Assembly: GCA_016987375.1 (NCBI GenBank)
Contig: PJRA01000508.1
Location: forward strand, 2,870,258 to 2,932,279
Direction of reading: 5' to 3'
Length of the DNA stretch: 62,022 nucleotides
Source of the DNA: Brachionus koreanus
Lineage: Eukaryota; Rotifera; Eurotatoria; Ploima; Brachionidae
The notes beneath the pieces were generated by a model. It did not search any database and was not told the origin of the DNA. It saw nothing but the letters and a program-made list of their open reading frames with translations. Made by a program: the position numbers and the translations under genes. Below are positions 33,391-47,093 of this stretch, in pieces (within the stretch, counting starts at the first letter, position 1; the number at the start of each line of letters is the position of its first letter).

Positions 33391-34693
33391 CAGGTTGATC
33401 GTATTTTATTGAAACACTTTTTTTTTAATTATAATTTTTGAATGTGTCGTCGATGTATATCTTTAGTCTGCTCTATGTGTTCGCCATTCTTCGCTGATAT
33501 TAATCGACACCTTCTTTTCCAGGCATTAAATACTTTTCGACACGTTACGACTTCAATTTGTGACCATATCTCTTGAGAAAGTTTCCAAACTCCATCTAAG
33601 GTCCGAGCTCTTCTTTTTGAAAGCTGTTGCTTTATGTAACCGAAGCCATAAAAGTCAAGCGGACTAGCGTCTGGAGCTTTGACAGGTATGTCGTCTTTTT
33701 CAAGATATGAAATACCAATACTTGATTTTAGTTCCTCTAAATATTCGGTTGTCGAATAGGCTGTATGGCTAGATGCTTTGTCATGATGGAAAAACACCTT
33801 GTGCATCTCGTTTTGGTACAAGCGAGGAAGATGCTTAGTGAACAATGGTTTCAAAACATAGTCTACGTAGTACTGTGCATTTATTTTTACTTGAGATGGT
33901 ACCCTAAACAGAGGAACCGTACCTCTTCCAGTGATTATCCCTACTATCATAAACCCTTTTCTGAAACTTTCATCTTTTTCCATTACCCAACTTTCAGGTA
34001 TACGTTCGCCTTGTTTTACGTAGCAAATCCGTCTTTCCCGGTTCGAATCTTCAAGGTAGACCAATGCTTCATCTAGTGTTACTGCATATTCGGATCTTTG
34101 ACCAGCCAGATAATTCTCATAGAGCTTCCGGCAATTGGTTTTTCGATTTTTTTTATGCTCGGCATTAAGCTTGTGAACTCTCGTTTGATTTTTGGTTTCG
34201 AGTTTTAAATCTTTATGGATAATTTTGTGGATTGTATAAAGACTCAATGAGGTTTGTTTTTGTATATCACGACGGGTCGCAGGGTTCTTTTTATTCGCTA
34301 GCCGCTTAACTTTTTGTACATTTGCCGGGGTTCTCTTAATTGGTAATGTTCGATATTGTGGCACAGGCTGCTTATTATTTTTCGCAGAACGTCTGTTACC
34401 AATGTTTTTTAGAATACGACATATAGTTGCAATGCTAACACCAACATCTTCCTCTATGAGCTTATTCTTTATTTGTCTATATGAATATTTCTCTTTGGAA
34501 AGACGCTTCACGTCTATCTCGGTTTCGGTTGAGGTTATTTTTGGCATTTGAAAATTCAAAATTTTTTTTTAAAATTTATTATGAAAGAGAATTTCATGAG
34601 GATTAAAAAAATGTATAAATGTGTTTATATTTGTAAAATTGTCCAAGGGTTATAAGCAAAACTAAAGTGTTTCAAAAAAATACGATCAACCTG
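33391..34693 (-). mobile_element. Intact DD41D mariner-type transposon, 1303 bp
   Basis: 30-bp terminal inverted repeats (CAGGTTGATCGTATTTT... CACTTT) differ at a single position (A or T at base 18) and are flanked by TA on both sides (33389-33390 and 34694-34695), the Tc1/mariner target. A complete transposase occupies almost all of the interior on the minus strand. Intact ends and reading frame suggest recent, possibly current, mobility. Confidence 0.93.
33429..34559 (-). CDS. DD41D Tc1/mariner-superfamily transposase
   Basis: 376 codons, no stops. An N-terminal helix-turn-helix pair (KYSYRQIKNKLIEEDVGVS, about residues 24-42, then a second unit to about 130) binds the terminal repeats. 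The DDE catalytic domain shows D in VTLDEALVY (about 161), D in VFFHHDKASSHTAY, and D in ASPLDFYGFG, 41 residues later, which defines the DD41D (rosa-like) group. It catalyses cut-and-paste transposition into TA in the nucleus. The stop is 8 bp from the terminal repeat. A second ATG at 34547 (MPKI) could be the true start. There are no spliced neighbours. Confidence 0.92.
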   Translation of the reverse strand: MNFQMPKITSTETEIDVKRLSKEKYSYRQIKNKLIEEDVGVSIATICRILKNIGNRRSAKNNKQPVPQYRTLPIKRTPANVQKVKRLANKKNPATRRDIQKQTSLSLYTIHKIIHKDLKLETKNQTRVHKLNAEHKKNRKTNCRKLYENYLAGQRSEYAVTLDEALVYLEDSNRERRICYVKQGERIPESWVMEKDESFRKGFMIVGIITGRGTVPLFRVPSQVKINAQYYVDYVLKPLFTKHLPRLYQNEMHKVFFHHDKASSHTAYSTTEYLEELKSSIGISYLEKDDIPVKAPDASPLDFYGFGYIKQQLSKRRARTLDGVWKLSQEIWSQIEVVTCRKVFNAWKRRCRLISAKNGEHIEQTKDIHRRHIQKL

Positions 34694-34695
34694 TA

Positions 34696-35909
34696 CAAGG
34701 TCAAACAAACAAAATTCTTATCAATACTAATATCAAGCATCTAATCTGAAAGATTCTTTTAAAGAAATCAAATACTTCAACTTTATCTATTTGTTTTTAA
34801 AATTAAAGCAAAAGATTAAATTATGAATTTTATTTTAAGTTAAAAAATGGGTTATCAGTATTTATCACTTTAATCCATTATAAGAAAACTTTGATATCTT
34901 TTAAAATTTACTTCTCTGTCTTGTCCATTCAATAAAATTTTTTTAAATGATAAGCTAAGGTTAACACTCAAATAATCATTTTAATATCTTTGATTTTTTA
35001 ATCTTTATATATTAATTATCCGATAATTTAATTTTTTTTTCAAAAAATCAATCAAATTTTTAAACAGGGTAAAAATTTTATTCCTTAAACAACGATTATT
35101 TACAGTTTTCTTAAATAATCTTACTTAAATTTTGCTTCTCTTCACAGAAAACGGTGGATCAAGTCTATTTGTAATTTGCATGATTTCAGTGTATTGTTTC
35201 CAGTCAAATCGATTTTATTTTCAAACTAACATATTTATTGTATATTTTATTGAGTGAAATAGGACAATCAATAAAAAAAAGTAGAATGAAAATACTAAAT
35301 TTGATGATTTTTTTTTTATAATGTAAAAAATAGTGGGCTTTGATATATTTTTTAATCATTTTTAAGTCCTAGTGCATGCAGATGCGGTCATTTATTCCAT
35401 TTTCTTTGATGCATGGTTTTTGATGCCGGATTAAAAATTAAGCTTGAGTAAATTAATCCCTGTTTGATTAAAAGCTTTTAATTTAATATTTTGTTTTTGG
35501 TACTTGATTTCAACTAATGAATCAATCTTATTGTAAAACTTCTCGATATTGATATTTGACATAGCAAAAATAGTTATGAGGAAAAAAATGTATTAATAAG
35601 CAATTAGTATTTATAAATCTGATTATAATTTTTTGATGATATATAAAATAATTGAAGATGAAGATGTTAGGCTTGGGCAAAAATTAAGAAATTTTTGATC
35701 AGATTTTATTTTGAAAAATATTATTCAAAGATTTTTAAATGCGTATTTTAATTTATCGCAGATTTTTAATATTTTTGTAAAATTTTTAAAGCTTTATTAT
35801 TAAATTTATTTTATTATTTATTAATTTTAATTTATTACTTATTAATTTTAATTTTTTATTTATTTTATTTTATTTTTGAATTTTAGGATTGTTATTTATA
35901 TAAATGCAT
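34696..35909. other. AT-rich non-coding, no gene seen
   Basis: Homopolymer-rich sequence with no reading frame above background and no recognisable repeat. Confidence 0.6.
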
Positions 35910-36140
35910 TAGTAGTAAGTAGTAGCAGTACTAAGTTGAACTGCGACTCGGAAAAATGCCCGAGCAGAGCTCTAATGAGCTATAGCAGTCGCTTCTTTTT
36001 TCACAAGCCATGCATCTAGTTTCGACTTAAAAATATTCAACGTTTTTGCGCTAACTATTTCTTCCGGTAATCCATTCTACATGTTTACAACTCTATTTGT
36101 GAAAAAATGGGCATTAAAATTTATTTGCGCATTTAGAATT
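35910..36140 (-). pseudogene. LINE 3' end (ORF2 C-terminus) with trinucleotide tail
   Basis: Minus strand reads NAHFFTNRVVNM, a stop where the family has W, then NGLPEEIVSAKTL and FKSKLDAWLVKKEA: the classic C-terminal tail of CR1/jockey-like LINE proteins. The 3' end is an imperfect (TAC)n run (35910-35932), typical of LINEs with microsatellite tails. It is a short 5'-truncated insertion. Confidence 0.8.
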
Positions 36141-39100
36141 TTTTAGTCATATTTGAAAAATGAAATCTAATCAAAAATTTTACTGTGCCGAAATCAATTG
36201 ACATTGCAGAATTTAAAAAGAAAAGAATAAATTTTTCATGATTACAATCAAACTTTAGAAAAAAAAACATTTATTTATATTATTTTTTATTAAACATTTT
36301 TTGAAAAAATAATTTCCTAAACTATTGGTATCACGATCAGACAAAATTCAGACAAGTAAGGAAAAAACAAAGATCATAGACCCTAAGAAAAGTAATTCTC
36401 ATTCAAGCCCCGGAAAAAAAGACAGAGGTAATCGTACCATGACCGAGTAAATGCTCGATTTTTGAGATAGCATTTGGTAGTTTTTTTTTTAATTTGAATT
36501 ATTTTATTTTTTCTTTTGTAAATCAATTTAGTAATTATAATCTTAATAATTTTTTCTTAATAAAATAAATTTTTAAAAAATTCATTTGATGATTTATTAA
36601 TGAAATTTTAATGTTTTTCTGTTGAAATTGAGTCTAATATCTTTAAAAAATCATTGAATTTTAGTTTAGTAAGTTCAATTTTATTATATAAAAATGATTC
36701 AAGCCAAAGAGCTGTTATCAAAAATATTTCAAATAAAATCTAGATAATTTAAAAAAAATACATAAGAACTAAAGCTTTTGTAGCATACTTAGATCTGGTC
36801 GAATAGAAAGATCGGAATCAAACAAACGATAATTAATATGAATAACGTTTATGCTTGGTCTCTTCTTAAGCATATGGGGATTTTAGAACACTATGTTTAA
36901 AATGGTAAGATTCTTAGAATTTTATACTAAATAATATTTATAAAGCTAACAAAAGTTAATTTAAAATATTATTATTAAATTTAATAAAAAAACAGTTTTT
37001 TAATATAATTAAAAGCATAATTGAAAGTTCTGTTCACAGTAGTCCTAATATTTTTCATAAGCTATTTTATAATCAAATATCAATTAAAACTAAATAACTT
37101 CAAATTATAGAGAATCAAGCAATGGATGGAATTTTTCAGTGCCAGCATATGTTCAAACCAAGATGATATTCCAATTACAACAAAAAATTTACCCAAAATC
37201 AAATAAATTCAAAGAAATAAAAGCAATAATGTCAAACCAACTTAATTAGTTAAAAAAAAATAAAGCTCCGCTTAAAGCTGATTCAAAAAAAAATTATTAG
37301 AATATTCTTTTTTTTTTATTAAAAAAAATATTTTATTTATTTATTTAATTTAATAAATTGCCAAACGGCAGTGTTCAAAATAGTAAAATATAATATCAAA
37401 AATATAGAATAAAAATGAAATGCTTAATGCCGAAGCATCAGGTTAATTTGATTACAACATTAAAAATAACGAAAAAATAACTATAAAACTTGCACGCTTT
37501 AATTTTCATTGAATTAAGAATAATAAGAAATATGCTTAAGAGTTTTTTGCGTCACATGACTTATTATTGACCTGGCAGGAGGACATAAAAAAGTATGTAA
37601 TATCAAACAAGCATACCATATGGTCACAATCAAAAATAGCAAAGTGGGCAGACAATGCCTCCATAGAAATATCACGTCAAAGCGGGAGCTCCACAATGAA
37701 TTGCTTTACAAAAAAAAGCTTTAAGTGAAGAACAAATAAATAACAAAATGAAGATACTAGCAATACACGATTTTAACTTTGATTGTGATGCAATTAATTT
37801 TGTTGATGAATATTTTTTAAATTTAAAGTCTAATGATTTAGCTATTAAGAAATATTTTCAAAGCAATTCGATGTGAGTTATATTTCCTATTTCCTGAGCA
37901 ATTATTCAACGTTAGATGGCCCAAAAATTTTATTCAAACAACTAGAAAAATGTGTTTAAAAGGTGTCAAATTAAAGCAATATTTTCAACTTGAAATAATG
38001 CGACAAAAATATTTGAAAACAAAAAAACTAACACCAGAAAATTTTTTTTTTATTAATCAAATAAAAATGATTTATTACTTTTACAAATAATAAAAATTTA
38101 TCTGCTTTGAAATTAACATACTTTAAAAAAAAGAAAACAAAAAGGCTGTGTAACGACAAAGGGAGAAAGAGAGACCATAGGTTTAATAAACAAAATTAGT
38201 TTGAGTTTTTGTGAGTGTTTAATTTTAATTAGCATATGATACGATAAAATAAAATAAAAAAAACATGTCGTTTATCCTAAACACGGATAAAAGTAAGCAA
38301 ATGGAAAATTTCTAAATTGGCTCAACTCCGTGATTTCTCTATTCGAGAATTAAAAATTTAGGTCTATTTAGACGGGCTTGTTTGATTCACAAGAGAAATT
38401 TAATATGTCTAAACAAAAATCGGGAATCAAATTACTGGTCATAGAAAAAATTTGCGAATCTCACGAATTTATTGAGTAACCGATGTGCGCAAATTCTTTT
38501 CAGCTGATTCAAATGTAAACAGATAAGATAGCAAGTTTAAAGCTAATATTTGATTTTTTTCTTCACTTGAACTAAACAAACAATTTAAGATAAAATATTT
38601 AAAAGATAAAGAGACTCTTAGTGACGACGACGGTGTCGTTTTTTTTTTCTCTTTTTCTTTTCATCAGGAAACAACTCAATAATTCTGAAAAATTTGTCCG
38701 CATTCTCATAAATGTTTATATTTGCATATTAAAACTAAACGTATATTGGCCTCTTCTCTTTTCTGTGTCTTTTTTGCTTTTTAAATTTAAATAAATATTT
38801 AAAAATTTCTGTTTTTGTAGTCTACGTGACTTTGTTTATCTTTTACTCAAAAATGAAAAAAAATCTAAACTAAAAAGAGAAAAACAAATAAATTCTTTTT
38901 TCGGAGTTCAAGAGCTAATATTTAACTGAATTGGCAAGCCGATTGCCGATTTAATTTGTTCAGGAAATGGAAATTTTAATTTAATACCTGTCTATTAGCA
39001 TTGTTTAAAATAGAAGAGAGAGAGAGAGAGAGCACAAAAATTAGCTCGTTTAGCATACGATGTGAAATTTGTAGGAAAATTTCACTCGGTGCCAAATCAT

Positions 39101-42100
39101 GACAAAGTAATTCGATTCTTATTTACTTTTTTGGTTTTGTTTTTAAGCTTTAAACAAAGGTGCATTTAGTTATTTATTTTCAAAAATAGATTTTTGTTTT
39201 ACAAATGCTTTTTTTTTTCTTTTTTCTAATTGCCATTTTTAGATTTAGCCATTTTTTTTTCTTGTTTAATAATTTTCAATCTCTAAATGCTTCACATCTA
39301 GTTTTACAAATTTTACAAATGCGGTCTTTTTTACTATCTTATCATATCAGTAAAAATAAGCCTGACATTTAATTCATTTAAGCCTAGTGATTATATGCGT
39401 AAGCATTAGTAATTAAATTTTTTATTTATTTGAGCAAAAACACAACAATAAAGCTTTATAAAACTTAGTTTTAATCAGTTACGCAGTCTCAAAAAAATTC
39501 AAAATTAGGAATTTTAATTTTTTACATTATTAACAAAAAAATGTCATAAGTTTTAGTCAGACACATCAACTTTGAGAGTAAAAACTTGCGTCAGATTCAA
39601 ACAGTCTAAATGACTTTTGTTTCAAAATAGAACATAAAGCAATCTAATATGTTACAAATTCTTGAGCAAAATTGTTTTATTAATTTATATTGTCTTAGTG
39701 TTGTAGTTCTCTCAATAACTACAACACCAACTCTAGTCAACTTATATGTCTATAGTTTCACAGTGCAATACTATGATCTCATGCGTTTAGCAAGTCTATT
39801 TATGTTATAACCGCGAACCACCAGATCCTAACAGATCCGGAACAAGGCATATTCATTTATTTAAGGTTTATAATATTAGTCCAAATTTGAAAAATATTAA
39901 AAATTAGGATGTATGAGACACTTTAAAGTTTTAATTAAATAAGAAGATTGAAACCTAGCGCTTTGAGATTGTTAGAATGTTTTATTATAGAATCATTAGT
40001 TGCGTTTTTACGCTTGTATGTTGTCACGTCAAGCAAACTCAAACAAAAAATTTGAGGCACCCATGGATACTTTCACTAATTTTACATAAAATTTTATATT
40101 CAATTTTAAGTAACAATTGGGTTTAAAAGAAGCCATTCGATTGAAACTGGGACAATCAATTTTATTTTTTGATGAAAAAATAAATAAATTTCATTTTCAA
40201 TTTATTCATGAGATTAAGATTTTCAGAAAATTAAAAAAAGGTGTTTCTTAGAGGTAGTACCTGGCGAGTGCCAGTTTCTACTTGGTTAAAATATAACTTG
40301 ACCCAGCTGTTCATGATGTGACATAGCAATATCTTGGTCGATATCACTGGATTAGTTAACTAACTAAATTTTATTAACACTAGGTTTGGGGAGACAGGCC
40401 AAAAGGAGCTGATGTAAATATCACAAGTTTGATCATAATTGCACAAAATTTAACTTAAGGTGTGTTTGCATTTAAGAAAATCATTGACTCTTTGAATTTT
40501 GTTTTGGAAAGTTTATTGAATTAGTATCATCTTTCTTTAGTCTGTCAGTATAGTGTTCTCATTAGTACCCTTGGGCATGTCAATTAATCTACTGATGCCT
40601 ATAAAGATGCCGCAATTATTTCAGTCAGTATTAAAAGATAAACTGTTTTTTTTTTTGTTAATTAGGCTTCAAAATTTAACTCTCTCGTTAAGCAAGCTGT
40701 TTTTATTTTATTTTTAAAAGTCATTAAATTAATATTTTTGTCACAACGGAATAAAATCATAAATTATTATTAAGAAATTAGAAGAAAATGTATTTAGATT
40801 TTAATATTAGGCTTCTTGAGACATGGCGAGTCAAGATTATCAACAAATTAAAAAAAATTAAGTATTTTTAAATTTCTTGAGACAACCACAAGCAGAATTT
40901 GTGTGTTGCGACTTTTTCAAGCTAAACTCACAATCAAGTTTCTAAGGTATACAATATGATAAGTCATTGTCATATTTGGAAATTTTTATCAAATGACAAG
41001 CTTTTAATTGAAGTCCTATTTGTTTAGTTCATAGGCGAGTTGGCTCTCGTTGCCAAAATAAACATATCAAATTTTTATCTTTGCAAAAAAAGAAAGCTTT
41101 TTAATTAAAAATGTTTATTCAAAAAATTAGAATTTTTGTTTTGTTTTTAAAAATAATTTGTCAAACGATAATACGAAACTAAACGAGGCCCTGTAATGGA
41201 TTTTAATATGATTTTGATTTGATTATTTATATACTAAAATAAACACGTCCTAAATTATGATTGATTGAAACTTCTTAAATTTCAGCTTCGAAACAAAAAA
41301 AAAAAGCAAATCAACAACAAGATATTCAGCTAAATTTTTCTCTTTTTAGTCAACAAGAAAAAAGAAAAATTAAATATTTTTCTTAAACTTGAAGCAAAGA
41401 AGAGAAAAAAATCTGTATTGTTGTTGTTGATTGTTTTTAATCTCTGTCGAGTTAGCTTTACGACTAACCCTGGCACAAATAGCTTGGGCAAGTCTTCTAT
41501 TACCAAATACTTGTTAAGAACTGTTGTCACTTATTCTCAATAGATTTAATTTAAACTCTTCTCCATCGTTTATTGTTTTTGCCGAGTATTTGTTTTTGTT
41601 TTCAACTTTTATCCTTTTTATTTAGTCGTAAATCACGAATTTGAGTTTTTTTTTTAAATTTGGATCTATTTGCCTTTATTAAAGAAAATTATTTTAAATT
41701 AAATTTTCAAAAATTACAAGTCATTTTTCTATTTTAGAAAAAAAATCATCAGTAGTAGTGCCAGAATCAGAGTCAGATTAGACGTCTTGTTTAGAAACAA
41801 TTTTTGTGTTGCCTATTTTTGATTCAAAACAAAGTTTTCTATTTGTTAAAAAGTTTATTGTTAAAACGAGCAAATAAAAAGAGAATGAATTTTTATTTTT
41901 TGTTTCAAATATATAGACCAATTGAAATATTTATTTTTAGATATAAAAAAGAGAAATTTGCATTGAAAAAGAATAAGTTTTTTTCATACACAGTAACCAA
42001 TTAAAAAAAATGGGTTTATTTGAATTTTGTTTCGATCTTAAACAAGTAATTAAAAGTTTTATTTGTTCTAGTCTCTCTCTCTCTCTCTCTGACTAATTAG

Positions 42101-45100
42101 CTAGCCCGGGTTTGAGCTTTGTATGCAAGCAAGCAAGCCGTCTGTTGTTTATGTGTGTGTGTGTGCTGAAACTAAAGTAACTTGGAAAATTCAGTTGCAA
42201 TTCTTTTCAAATAAAGCTCATATTTGTTTTCTCTATTTTTTTTTAAATATTTTCAAAATCAGCTAAATTTACTTTTATGTTCCAAAAAAAATTTCGAAAT
42301 AGTTTCATCTTTTCGTCGATTATTGACATAAAGTTTAATTGTTGTATTTGTGTGTTATTCAAACTCGCATACACAAATTGCGCTCGGATTATTATTTAGA
42401 TATTCTGGATTCGACGACGAGCTTAGGCAAATCTATTATGAAAGTGTTTCTATTTGAGCCGAATAAATAAAACTGAGATCTCGTTAATTTCTTTTTAAAT
42501 ATTGTTGAATTTTGTTTTCAAAATCAAATTTCAAAAAATCTTTTTTATTTTTTATTTTTCATACTTTTTTATAAGCAGCTTCAAAATAAGTATAAAAATT
42601 AAACACAGAAAAAATTTTTTTTTTCTTCAGTCTTATTAATTAAATAGATTAGTGAGATTGTCACAAGATATTAAGTTGTAGCGTTTCTCCTCAAGTAAAA
42701 GAAGGCTAAAGCTTTTTTGGCTACTTCTATTTGATTATTTATTTTATTTAAGAAAAAATCTAGGCGGTACATCAGCTGATTGCAATGGAGACTTAGTCAT
42801 TCCTATTAGTCACATGATCAAGTTTTAAAACCATAAAATAGTGTTAGATGTTTAATAAGTTTGATTTAGGATTTCAAATTTTTTTAAGTGAATATTGAAA
42901 TTTATCCAAAGTTATTATTTTGAACAATTTGAATATTTGTAAAAGATGAAAAATAAATTCATGAATTAGGTGGTATTTTTAGAGTTGAATAGATGAATGG
43001 AGTGTGTTGAATTTTTTTTTGGTCAATTTGATTGTAATTACACAAGTTTATTTGGATTTGGCTGTAATGGATTTGGTATGTACCGGTATGATAAAATACA
43101 ATATATTGTTTTAAAAGCTTTATTTAGATAATTGAATAAAAATGATCTGAATCTCTATTTATACCTGTATTCTCGCGTTGATAAGACAGGTCTATAATTA
43201 AGTCAAGATGTGCTTTAAATGCATTTGTCAGCATTTCGAAGCTTCTAGTTTCTGAGATGCATGACAATCATACTCTTAGTGCACCAGTTGATAAGCTGAT
43301 GATTGGGTGGTAATTCAGGGTAACAGATAAGATCAGTGTTTGAGGAAATACGACTAGATTTATGTCAACTTTTAGATAGATGATGCATATAAACACACTA
43401 ATATCATATTAATTTAAATAGAATTAATCACAAAAAAGAGAGTTTTTTTTGAAAAAATTATAAATTATCTGATCAATGCAATTTGACGACTTTTTTGTAA
43501 AAGCATTTAAAACCAAGTCCTGAAATAGAGAGAACAAGAATTTATCAGATAAAATTAGAAAATTAAAGCTCAGCGAGGCAAACTTGTACTGTTATATTCT
43601 TCTTGAACTCTAAATTGTATTAGTAAATTATTAGCTATTTTTCTAACAATGTGTTAAAACTAAATGATGAATATTTTTTTGCATCAGCGTTTATGTTTCC
43701 AATCAAGTTTGATTGAAATGTATTTTTTTATATAATTTTTACCTTGGTATTTATTTTATTTTTCGTTTCAAAATTATAAAGCAAGTTATTTTAAATTTTG
43801 ATTTGTTTTTATTGGGGGACTAAGATTAACGAGATAAAAAATTATCGTATTACCACAGATAGAAGAGAGTTTAGTTTTTATTTTAGTCAACAATTATTTA
43901 TAAATCATAAATGATGTAGAACTTGAATATTCTTTTTGCTTATCAAATATAACTTAGGATAGTTGACTTCCCAACTCTCTTCGATTATTTTTTCAGCCTC
44001 ATAATTTTTGAAATAAAAGTATAAAATTAGTATAAAAGTAAAACATAAGAAAAAAAGCAAATATTCTGAATTGTGGCTATTTAAAGATTATTTATCAAAT
44101 GCGGAATTATTTAAAGAAAAGAAAATAGGAATTTTTTATTTTTTTTTATTTAGTTTAATATCATTTAAATAAAAATTAAAATTTATGAAAGTTATCTTCC
44201 CAAGTAAAAATCCTCTAACCGTATTTCATCAATTTATCATAAGAGAAAGTTCGATTATAATAGTGTTTATTCAATTTGAAAATATTTTAGTCTAAAAAAG
44301 TGACTCAAATAAAAAATATTTATTCATTTTTTTCTTCTATTGTAAACAAGAAGATACATGTTTTACATGGCAAACGACTGGTGAATTTTTTCATTAAACG
44401 AGTGTCATTTTTTTTTAGAAAAGTATCTCAAACGAAGGGAAAGTTTTGACTCAAATACTAGAAAGTTTCTTTTATTTGTGGCTACTTGTATTTGAAGAAA
44501 TTCATAAAAGATTCGTTTCATTCAATAAATTAGACACACATGATAATTTTTTTTCATATCACCTTATATTGCTAAAGCAAATTACATGCTTATTGTTATC
44601 AGAAACAAAAAAGATTGAAGATGAAGCTGTTTTTTTACCGCATTTACTTCCATAACTATTTAAGTAAAAGAAGATGAACAAAAAATAGGCTTAAACAATT
44701 ATTGACTTTTGAAAAAATATTTATTATTCTAATAAAAATTTAAACTATTAACTAGATTCATTGCACATATCAATTAGCTAAACCTTATACAATTTATTGC
44801 TTAAAATTGCTAATTAAATACACACCATTTTTTTATAATTATTTTTGTCTACTAATTAAATCATAAACATTATTTTACCTACCTGTTATTAGTAATTTAC
44901 CCTTATCCGATACTATAAAAAAGTTAGTTTTGATTAAATTTTAAAAAATTAGGTTTCAAAATTAAAAATTTTAATTTTAGCTTGTTTATTATTTTCTTTC
45001 AAAAAAAATATGCTCTAAATATAAAGTCTTTAATGATGGTGAGTTTAATTGAAATTGAAATAAATCCAACTGTATCAATTTAACACACAAGTTGGAAAGT

Positions 45101-46260
45101 TAAGTTTTAATAATTAGCAGAGGATCGGTATGTTTAGCACTAAGCCTAAGCTTCTTTTTTTTTGTTCTTTTAACAAGAGGGACAGTTTTGCTTTCAGATA
45201 AATTTTTGCAATCAGTCATTTGTGAGAAAAGTGTTTAGAAGCAATTTTCGTTTAGCTAAGTCGATTTTTCCTACAAGAAAATCGACATTTGGATTTGTTT
45301 AAATTTCTAAAATCGAACCATTTTTCGATTTTATTGAGAAATAGTTTATTTGTTTTTGAGCCCTCTTTTTGGCAAGCAAGTGTGCACAAAGTCAAGATAA
45401 AGGCAATAAATTAGAAAATGCCGGGCCTTAATTAGCATAGAACTATTATCGCTAAAATGCATTCATTTTACTAATAGCATTAATGCTATCTTCATTTACA
45501 ATCTTTGTTATTTACTTATTTAAATTTATTTATTTTATTGTTGAACTAAATCCACTCTATTTTTACCTTTAGTTTGTTTAAGATAAAATATTGGCAAATG
45601 CTAGCGATGACATACATTAAAATAGAGAAAAAAATTTATATTTTTTAGTTGAAAAAATTTAATGACCGAACGACATTAATAGCGCTGATTATCAGCCATA
45701 TAGGACCTGTACACAAGTCCATAAAAATTTATGACTTTAATTAAAAAAAAAAAAACAACAACATAAATGTAGATATTGCAATAAATAATTTTAATTTTTA
45801 AAATCTAATTGTTTATTTTACCTGAGTTTCGTGCCGAGATAAAAAAAAAATTAGTAAATTTATGTGTATGTGTTCAAAATGTAAATTTAAAAATTTTCTA
45901 TCTTTCATTTTATCTTTTGATGACAATTTTAGACGAAAAAACAACAACAACAACCAAACATTCAGGTGTTTCGAAACAAATAACAAGGATTATCACCAAC
46001 ATTTTTGTTTATTCATTTAATTTCTCATATTTAACTTAGAGATATTCGCTTTTAATTTCGTGCTTAGAGCTCAATTTACATCTAGATAGATTTTAGTTAC
46101 AAAAATTTGAGCCTAATACACGACTAAACGACTAAGTCTATCATAATCCGTTTAGAAAAAAACGGACCGGTAATTTCACCAAACGAGTAGCTTTGTCAGA
46201 CTAAATTTACACCAAGACAAAAAGTATGTCTCCATTTAAAATACCAGGTAAACGCAGCAG
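36141..46260. other. About 10 kb non-coding upstream of the zinc-finger gene
   Basis: No convincing gene. It contains simple repeats: (GA)n at 39013-39032, (TC)n at 42071-42090 and (GT)n near 42151-42164. A stretch at 37560-38090 keeps short open runs (AGGHKKVCNIKQAYHMVTIK; then WPKNFIQTTRKMCLKGVKL) in one frame and may be a decayed element I could not identify. The long gene-free interval before a developmental-type regulator may hold its enhancers; that is inference. Confidence 0.5.
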
Positions 46261-46269
46261 GCGATTCTC

Positions 46270-46277
46270 TATAAATA
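46270..46277 (+). promoter_or_regulatory. Candidate TATA box for the zinc-finger gene
   Basis: TATAAATA in the context ctcTATAAATAGGC, in a locally less AT-rich stretch about 0.8 kb before the coding start. An acceptor TTTAAACTTTAG ends at 47077, just before the ATG at 47094, implying a 5' untranslated exon upstream. AAG|GTAGCT at 46312/46313 could be its donor. Position relative to the gene is the only support. Confidence 0.3.
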
Positions 46278-46679
46278 GGCTCTTTGGCTTCGCTTGTTTT
46301 TCCACAATCAAGGTAGCTCTGTTGACCTTGTTTGAAATTCTTGAAAAATTCTTTGTTCTAGCGCCAAATTAATTTTTTATCTCTAAGAAAATTTAAAAAC
46401 AAACAATCAAAAAATAATTTTATTTACTTAATATTTTTTTTTTAATAGAACACTTATTTAAATGAAAAATAGAGAAACTACAACAAAAATCTTACAAGTG
46501 CATCGAGCTCAAAAATTTCAAATTGTTTACTTAAACCAAAAGTTATCCTTCTACCTTTTCATAAGAAAATTCTCTCTATATAATTTATATAACATTATCA
46601 CTCATTTGTTTAATTGTGACTAAATACACAAACTTTAAAACAAACAGAAATCTTTAAAAAAAATATGTGAGTGCATTCT

Positions 46680-46706
46680 GTGTGTTTGTGTGTGTGTGTG
46701 TGTGCG
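46680..46706. repeat. (TG)n microsatellite
   Basis: Run of TG dinucleotides ending TGTGCGCTTG, between the candidate promoter and the coding exon of the zinc-finger gene. Confidence 0.85.
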
Positions 46707-47093
46707 CTTGCCGGCATTGAAAATATTTTTTTTTCTATTTGCTAGTTTTCCTAAGATACCGATACTCGGTGTGTAAACAAGCGGTCCATCTCGAGCTATT
46801 GAATTTCGATCTCAAGTCTAAGCTCGTAATTTAATCAAAAACCACTTATTTTAGCTAAATAAACTAAAATATCTAATCTTCTTTTTTATTTAAAATTTAA
46901 ATTTCAAAAAAAAAATATATAAAATTTTCTTGATGTTTATTTTACTTAATTGAATTTTCTCTTTAAGAATGATAACTTAATCAGTTGTTCTAAAACTTGA
47001 TACTTTAAAAATAAATATTTAAAAGCCTTTTTTCTTTCTTTTTTCTTTCTCTATTTATTTTTTGATTTAAACTTTAGATATTCTAATTTTAAA

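Noticed and set aside
37514..37696. A 60-codon minus-strand membrane protein
   Set aside because: Hydrophobic composition is expected by chance opposite this sequence; no start context, no family, and no neighbours to support it.
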